Shown here: piece by piece, positions 7,354 to 10,851 of the stretch | Numbering within the stretch: the stretch's first letter is position 1 | Layout: every line of letters begins with the position of its first letter | Assembly: GCA_902516685.1 (NCBI GenBank) | Contig: CABXZJ010000029.1 | Span: 1-10,851 of the forward strand | Origin: an uncultured Formosa sp. | GTDB lineage: Bacteria > Bacteroidota > Bacteroidia > Flavobacteriales > Flavobacteriaceae | DNA: 10,851 nucleotides | Reading direction: 5' to 3' | Notes under the pieces: generated by a model | What the model was told of the DNA's origin: nothing | The model's input: the letters and a program-made list of their open reading frames with translations, nothing else | Database searches by the model: none | Made by a program: the position numbers and the translations under genes

Positions 7354-7381
7354 AAATAAATCTAGTTTATTAGACTTATTT
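7354..7381 (-). terminator. Hairpin at the end of the SMP-30 gene
   Basis: Read on the minus strand, AAATAAGTCTA (7381-7371) can pair with TAGATTTATTT (7364-7354) over 11 positions with one G-U pair, around a 6-base loop ATAAAC. The stop codon of the SMP-30 gene lies in the left arm and the right arm ends in UUUAUUU. The stem is AT-rich and there is no long U tract after it, so it may be a weak terminator or an mRNA 3'-end structure. Its place exactly at a gene end is in favour. Confidence 0.4.
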
Positions 7382-8389
7382 CAGCTTAATTCGGAATAAT
7401 TTAGGGTTTGAAACAAATCCAGTTGCGTAAAGGTAATCTTCTTTAAAGTCAAAGGCGCAATTAGTAATATGTCCAAAATCAATTTTACCCATTAATTTGC
7501 CCTCAGGAGAAATAATTAGAAGTCCACCAGGGCCAGAAGAAAAAACGAGTCCTGAACTATGAACCTTGATGCCATCAAAATTTCCATCGAGCTTTTGAGA
7601 TATTTCTTTACCATCAAAAAATGTTTCTATTTCTTGAGTATCTAAATTAATTTTCATGATTTTAGGGTGATTATCCAACATACCCATCTTGTTCACATAA
7701 AGTGTCTTTTGATTAGGAGATATTGCTATACCATTAGGTAAATCAATTTCGCTTGTTACAAGTGAAAGTTTCTTGGAACTAGGGCTGAATTTATAAACTC
7801 CATTAAAATCCAATTCCCTCATTTCGTTATCAACAAATTTGAAGTTTTTAAGATCAAAAAAACCGAAAGGAGGATCAGTAAAAAAGATGTTTCCGTCTTT
7901 AGCTATTGTTAAATCATTAGGGCTATTTAAGCGAGAACCTTGATAATTATCTACAAGGGTTTTAAATTGCCCTTCAACACCATCTAAATCTTTTAATGTT
8001 GACAATCTTCGGTCTCCATGCTGACATAAAATTAGTTCTCCATTGGAATTTATTGCAAGACCATTTGCGCCTAAAATACTTCCCTCTAAATTTGGTGCAT
8101 AACCAGTATTTCCAGCAGGGATGATATAGTCGGATATCCCATTAGTTTCATCCCATTTGAGAACTTTATTTTTTAGAATGTCTACAAACAGTAAAGCCTT
8201 GTTTCGTTCATCCCAAACAGGGCCTTCAGGTAGAGATATAGAGTCTCCCAAAATTTCAATTTTGGCAGTTAAGTCAATAATATATTTGATATTATCGTCA
8301 TAGATTTCAATTTTAGGGTTTGGTGTTTTTTCTAAAGTTTTACAGCAAACGATAGTAATCGATAATAAAATTAGAATTATTTTTTTCAT
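7376..8389 (-). CDS. SMP-30/gluconolactonase/LRE-family lipoprotein
   Basis: Protein of 337 residues forming a six-bladed beta propeller. Relatives hydrolyse sugar lactones such as gluconolactone to the acid with a divalent metal. Family motifs: LPEGPVWD (53-60, ligand E55), NSPNDL (155-160, N158), FTDPPFG (170-176), LPNGIAISPN (217-226, N219) and FDGIKVHSSG (271-280, D272), where relatives often read PDGIKVD. The N-terminus MKKIILILLSITIVCCK is a short lipoprotein signal with C15 or C16 as the lipidated residue. Position -1 is Val or Cys instead of the usual Gly, Ala or Ser, so the exact site is uncertain. The protein would act in the periplasm, anchored to the envelope. A weak hairpin overlaps its stop codon. 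The upstream region is a 181-base divergent spacer. Substrate: a lactone by family, not proven. Confidence 0.88.
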   Translation of the reverse strand: MKKIILILLSITIVCCKTLEKTPNPKIEIYDDNIKYIIDLTAKIEILGDSISLPEGPVWDERNKALLFVDILKNKVLKWDETNGISDYIIPAGNTGYAPNLEGSILGANGLAINSNGELILCQHGDRRLSTLKDLDGVEGQFKTLVDNYQGSRLNSPNDLTIAKDGNIFFTDPPFGFFDLKNFKFVDNEMRELDFNGVYKFSPSSKKLSLVTSEIDLPNGIAISPNQKTLYVNKMGMLDNHPKIMKINLDTQEIETFFDGKEISQKLDGNFDGIKVHSSGLVFSSGPGGLLIISPEGKLMGKIDFGHITNCAFDFKEDYLYATGFVSNPKLFRIKLK

Positions 8390-8570
8390 ATGGATTTTTA
8401 AAAAGCAGAAATTCCTATGATATTTTAATTTTTTGATTAATATACGAATTTCGTCGGTTACATTACATATTATAGATTATTTGAAATTAATAGTATATCT
8501 AATAATTTTTTCAAATTTACTTATTAATATAAATTCTAAATATTAATTTTATAAATATTAAAGAATAATT
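8390..8570. promoter_or_regulatory. Divergent spacer between SMP-30 and nitroreductase genes
   Basis: AT-rich spacer of 181 bases between two divergent genes, so it should hold promoters for both. On the minus strand TAAATTTG (8519-8512) fits the -7 consensus TAnnTTTG, which would give the SMP-30 mRNA a leader of well over 100 bases; no matching -33 TTG is seen. For the + strand gene the nearest resemblance is TAATTTTA (8544-8551), 19 bases before the ATG, lacking the final G. A short palindrome ACGAA-T-TTCGT lies at 8444-8454. No small open frame of merit was seen here. Confidence 0.45.
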
Positions 8571-9137
8571 ATGGATATAAACGCACTTATCGCTACTAGA
8601 CGGACGGTTTACCCAAGTCAGTTTTTAAAAGGAGACATCCCTGATGAATCCATTCTGCAATTACTTGAAAATGCGAATATGGCACCTACACATAAAATGA
8701 CTCAACCTTGGATTTTTAAAGTTTATAAAAACTTACAAAAGAGCGTTTTAGCAGACAAGATGGTTGATGCCATCAAGAAAGATAACCCAACTGATTCTAG
8801 GTTAGAATTTAAGATAAAAAAGATTTATGACAAGTGTAATATGTCAAACTCTATTATTGGGATATTTATGAAAAGAAGTACAACAGTTTCAATACCAGAG
8901 TGGGAGGAGATAGCTTCAGTGGCAATGGCAGTTCAGAATATTTGGCTGACATGTGCGGCAATGCAAATAGGTTGTTATTGGAGTAGTCCTAAATTTACCA
9001 AACATATGGATTCTTTTTTTTATTTGAGTTCTAATGAACGCTGTCTAGGTTTTATGTACCTAGGTAAGTTTAATCACAATAGTCTACCGGTTAAGCAACG
9101 AACGAGTATTAAATCAAAGATTGAATGGTTAGTTTAA
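8571..9137 (+). CDS. Nitroreductase-family FMN oxidoreductase
   Basis: Cytoplasmic flavoprotein of 188 residues, a normal length for single-domain nitroreductases, which act as dimers and use NAD(P)H to reduce nitro groups, quinones or other acceptors. FMN-binding features: ATRRTVYPSQF (8-18), where the paired arginines R10-R11 contact the flavin phosphate in relatives, and NMAPTHKMTQPWIFKV (36-51), the equivalent of the family's NxAPSxxNxQPW. The helix EIASVAMAVQNIWLTCAAMQ (113-132) is followed by the glycine turn IGCYWSSP (133-140), with GFMYLGK (160-166) near the end. The overall form is closest to the YdjA-like group, whose natural substrate is not settled. The gene is probably transcribed alone, from the divergent spacer; the next gene begins 159 bases downstream. 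No clear terminator follows it. Confidence 0.88.
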   Translation: MDINALIATRRTVYPSQFLKGDIPDESILQLLENANMAPTHKMTQPWIFKVYKNLQKSVLADKMVDAIKKDNPTDSRLEFKIKKIYDKCNMSNSIIGIFMKRSTTVSIPEWEEIASVAMAVQNIWLTCAAMQIGCYWSSPKFTKHMDSFFYLSSNERCLGFMYLGKFNHNSLPVKQRTSIKSKIEWLV

Positions 9138-9272
9138 TTTATGAACTTTTTACATTATAAAAACACTTCTCCATTTATTTAGTACTATAAATATCATTTT
9201 TAAAAAGCACTAGCTTAAAAAACAATCAACACATAAAATATTCGTTTTTCATTTTTTTAAAACAATTTATTA

Positions 9273-9286
9273 TTTAATCGATTAAA
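9273..9286. promoter_or_regulatory. 14-base perfect palindrome before the 431-residue gene
   Basis: TTTAATCGATTAAA reads the same on both strands, with a central CG, and lies 10 bases before the ATG at 9297. It is a candidate binding site for a dimeric regulator. Its AT content makes chance occurrence possible, and no adjacent regulator gene exists. The rest of the 159-base spacer (9138-9296) shows no perfect TAnnTTTG box on the + strand. Confidence 0.3.
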
Positions 9287-9296
9287 CCATTTCAAA

Positions 9297-10592
9297 ATGA
9301 ATAATTTTTTTTTATTTATAACTTTTCTATGCACTTCATTTATTCTATTTGGGCAGAAGAAAAAGTCCGGTAATGACATAAAATACAAAAGAAACTCATT
9401 ATCTACTTTTCTTGTTACATATGGTGACTTTGAAAATAAGGATAAATTAGTGGGAGCATATGATAATTATGCATTCCCAGACAAATATAATGACCACAGA
9501 GTTGGTCCTACAAATGTTGATCTTACAAACGTTATTTTATTAGAAGAGGAGGTAAGCGAAATACTAAATGAATTAGGCGAAACCAAAATAAAATATGAAA
9601 CTAGGACGAAATTAGGTAAAGCTATTTATGGTGACAGGTATAGAGATTCTAGAATAGAAGTTTACAGAATAAAAAAATGGATTTCAGAAAATAAAATTGG
9701 CTCAATGTTAATTGATAAATGGTATGATAACAATTCTGATGGTATTTTTGATTTAGACCTAATTATTGAGAGAGGTCTGTACAACGCATCCAAAAAGGAT
9801 ATTGATAATGCACTAGCAGGGTCAACAATTACAAACACCATCATAGAAGGCGCTGCACTTGATATAATCCCACAGACTTATTTAGTATTTAATAACATAT
9901 CACTTTTTTCAAATGAAGTTGCTGCCACGAACATAAGAGACTCAGCTATGGAAAAAATTAAAACAATGGAAGAAGGTTTAGTAAAAGATTTAGCAATTAA
10001 GGGGATAGAAAAAATTTACAAAAAAACTAGTGAGGGATATACTGTCTGGACAACAGCATATTTATTTAAACTTAAATGGGACAAGTTTAATCAACTTGAG
10101 CTACATAGTTTTTGGGGTGATAAACCAGGGTTTTTAAGTAAAAATTTTGAGGTTGAACATGTAGGAACCGAAAAGGCAAATTCTCTTATAACTTTTTCAT
10201 TAAAAAGATCCGATAAGGGTAGAACGGTAGATGATATTATTAATCTTGCAACCGTTAGAAATGTTGAAAAGGCGTTTTCAAAACTAACTAAAAAGTATGA
10301 ATCCTTCAAACCAAATATACTTCTTGCTGAGATAAGCCCCTTTACTGCTTTTATTGGGACCAAAGAGGGTCTAAAAGGGGGAGAGACTTTTGAGGTTTTA
10401 AATGAAGAATACGACGATAAAACAGGAAGAACATTTTATAAGTCAGTAGGTAGAATTAAGGTAAATAGAAAACTTATTTGGGACAACAGATATTCTACAG
10501 CTGAAGAGTCGATCTCAAACCTTGACAGGACTACATTTAAAGGAAAAGTTAAGAAAGCGACTTTGAGATCGTTAATAAGACAAAAAAGATAA
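9297..10592 (+). CDS. Exported protein of unknown function, Bacteroidota-specific family
   Basis: Protein of 431 residues. The first 20 (MNNFFLFITF, then LCTSFILFGQ) form a Sec signal peptide with likely cleavage at FGQ-KKK, so the protein is periplasmic or outer-membrane associated; there is no lipobox and no type IX tail domain. Landmarks: RNSLSTFLV (32-40), FPDKYNDHRVG (60-70), KWYDNNSDGIFDLDLIIERG (141-160), a middle region NTIIEGAALDIIPQTYLVFN (180-199), the segment YTVWTTAYLFKLKWD (248-262), and a C-terminal block IGTKEGLKGGETFEVLNE (353-370) followed by YKSVGRIKVNRKLIWDNR (381-398) and the end LIRQKR. I recall Bacteroides and Porphyromonas proteins of like length with the same PDKYNDH, D-x-ERG, EVLE and IWDNRY landmarks, all annotated as hypothetical. 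The C-terminal block looks like a small beta domain. It stands alone, converging on the next gene 8 bases away. No function can be assigned. Confidence 0.82.
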   Translation: MNNFFLFITFLCTSFILFGQKKKSGNDIKYKRNSLSTFLVTYGDFENKDKLVGAYDNYAFPDKYNDHRVGPTNVDLTNVILLEEEVSEILNELGETKIKYETRTKLGKAIYGDRYRDSRIEVYRIKKWISENKIGSMLIDKWYDNNSDGIFDLDLIIERGLYNASKKDIDNALAGSTITNTIIEGAALDIIPQTYLVFNNISLFSNEVAATNIRDSAMEKIKTMEEGLVKDLAIKGIEKIYKKTSEGYTVWTTAYLFKLKWDKFNQLELHSFWGDKPGFLSKNFEVEHVGTEKANSLITFSLKRSDKGRTVDDIINLATVRNVEKAFSKLTKKYESFKPNILLAEISPFTAFIGTKEGLKGGETFEVLNEEYDDKTGRTFYKSVGRIKVNRKLIWDNRYSTAEESISNLDRTTFKGKVKKATLRSLIRQKR

Positions 10593-10600
10593 GTAAATTT

Positions 10601-10851
10601 TTATGGCTCTTTCCAATAGCTCCACTCTCCACTGGAAACATAAAGTTCAATGATTTTCCTAAAGGATATAGATTCTTTAGAATTGTATTTATTTAAATAA
10701 TTGGGCACTACTGAAATAACTATCTGTTTAATTTCATTTTTAATAAACTCTATTCCTTTATTAGAAATATCAACTGAGTAAAATTGTTGTATTTGATTTT
10801 TTATTTTAACTTCTTTTCCTAGATAAAAGCTAAAATTAAAAGACTTAAATT
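10601..10851 (-). CDS. 3' end of an unidentified gene, cut by the right edge
   Basis: The minus strand is open from the window edge to a TAA stop at 10603-10601, encoding 82 residues without a stop; the start lies outside. Translated, it begins FKSFNFSFYLGKEVKIKNQI and ends IIELYVSSGEWSYWKEP. The charged, lysine-rich make-up and aromatic tail look like real protein, and the stop sits 8 bases from the stop of the convergent 431-residue gene, the compact tail-to-tail spacing also seen at 3306/3318. No signal peptide or domain can be judged from this fragment, and I do not recognise the family. Confidence 0.6.
   Translation of the reverse strand, partial: FKSFNFSFYLGKEVKIKNQIQQFYSVDISNKGIEFIKNEIKQIVISVVPNYLNKYNSKESISFRKIIELYVSSGEWSYWKEP

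Noticed and set aside
8444..8454. Short palindrome ACGAA-T-TTCGT in the divergent spacer as an operator.
   Set aside because: Five-base arms are too short to claim without a second copy, and none was seen.
9197..9222. Hairpin TTTTTAAAAAGCACTAGCTTAAAAAA between the nitroreductase gene and the 431-residue gene.
   Set aside because: The stem is broken by a three-base bulge and is not followed by a T tract on the + strand, so it does not qualify as a terminator.
9662..10363. Two minus-strand open frames (9662-9844 and 10091-10363) inside the 431-residue gene.
   Set aside because: They are short, without recognisable features, and opposite a frame with signal peptide and family landmarks.

Overview
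The window is an AT-rich piece of bacterial chromosome that looks like a member of the Bacteroidota, most probably a (marine) flavobacterium. Three things point there. No start codon is preceded by a purine-rich Shine-Dalgarno sequence. Candidate promoters have the Bacteroidota -7 form TAnnTTTG. Several proteins belong to types typical of this phylum: a DUF2490 barrel, an SMP-30 lipoprotein, and a secreted protein with the PDKYNDH and IWDNR motifs. Nothing looks mobile: no transposase, integrase, tRNA, rRNA, CRISPR array or long repeat was found.

Layout. On the + strand, 1-3306 is a tight three-gene cluster: the 3' part of an OsmC-family gene cut by the left edge, recJ, and an EntS-like MFS exporter, with gaps of only 3 and 6 bases. 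It meets, tail to tail, a long minus-strand block (3318-8389). In transcription order that block is: an SMP-30/gluconolactonase-like lipoprotein, a DinF-type MATE transporter, a QueD/PTPS-family enzyme, an LpxH-like diphosphatase, a DUF4956 inner-membrane protein and a DUF2490 outer-membrane barrel protein. Promoter-like and hairpin signals suggest at least four transcription units here: SMP-30; MATE; queD-lpxH; DUF4956-DUF2490. A 181-base divergent spacer separates SMP-30 from a + strand nitroreductase. After a further AT-rich spacer comes a + strand gene for a 431-residue exported protein of unknown function. At the right edge, convergent with it, is the 3' end of a minus-strand gene whose start lies outside the window.

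Function. Most genes are housekeeping or general: DNA repair (RecJ), lipid A synthesis (LpxH), a pterin or queuosine-precursor enzyme (QueD), efflux (MFS, MATE) and redox or peroxide chemistry (OsmC, nitroreductase). They do not form one pathway. The least understood parts are the translationally coupled DUF4956-DUF2490 pair, which would place one protein in each membrane of the envelope, and the exported 431-residue protein with a 14-base perfect palindrome just before its start. No clear novel defence or mobile system is visible.
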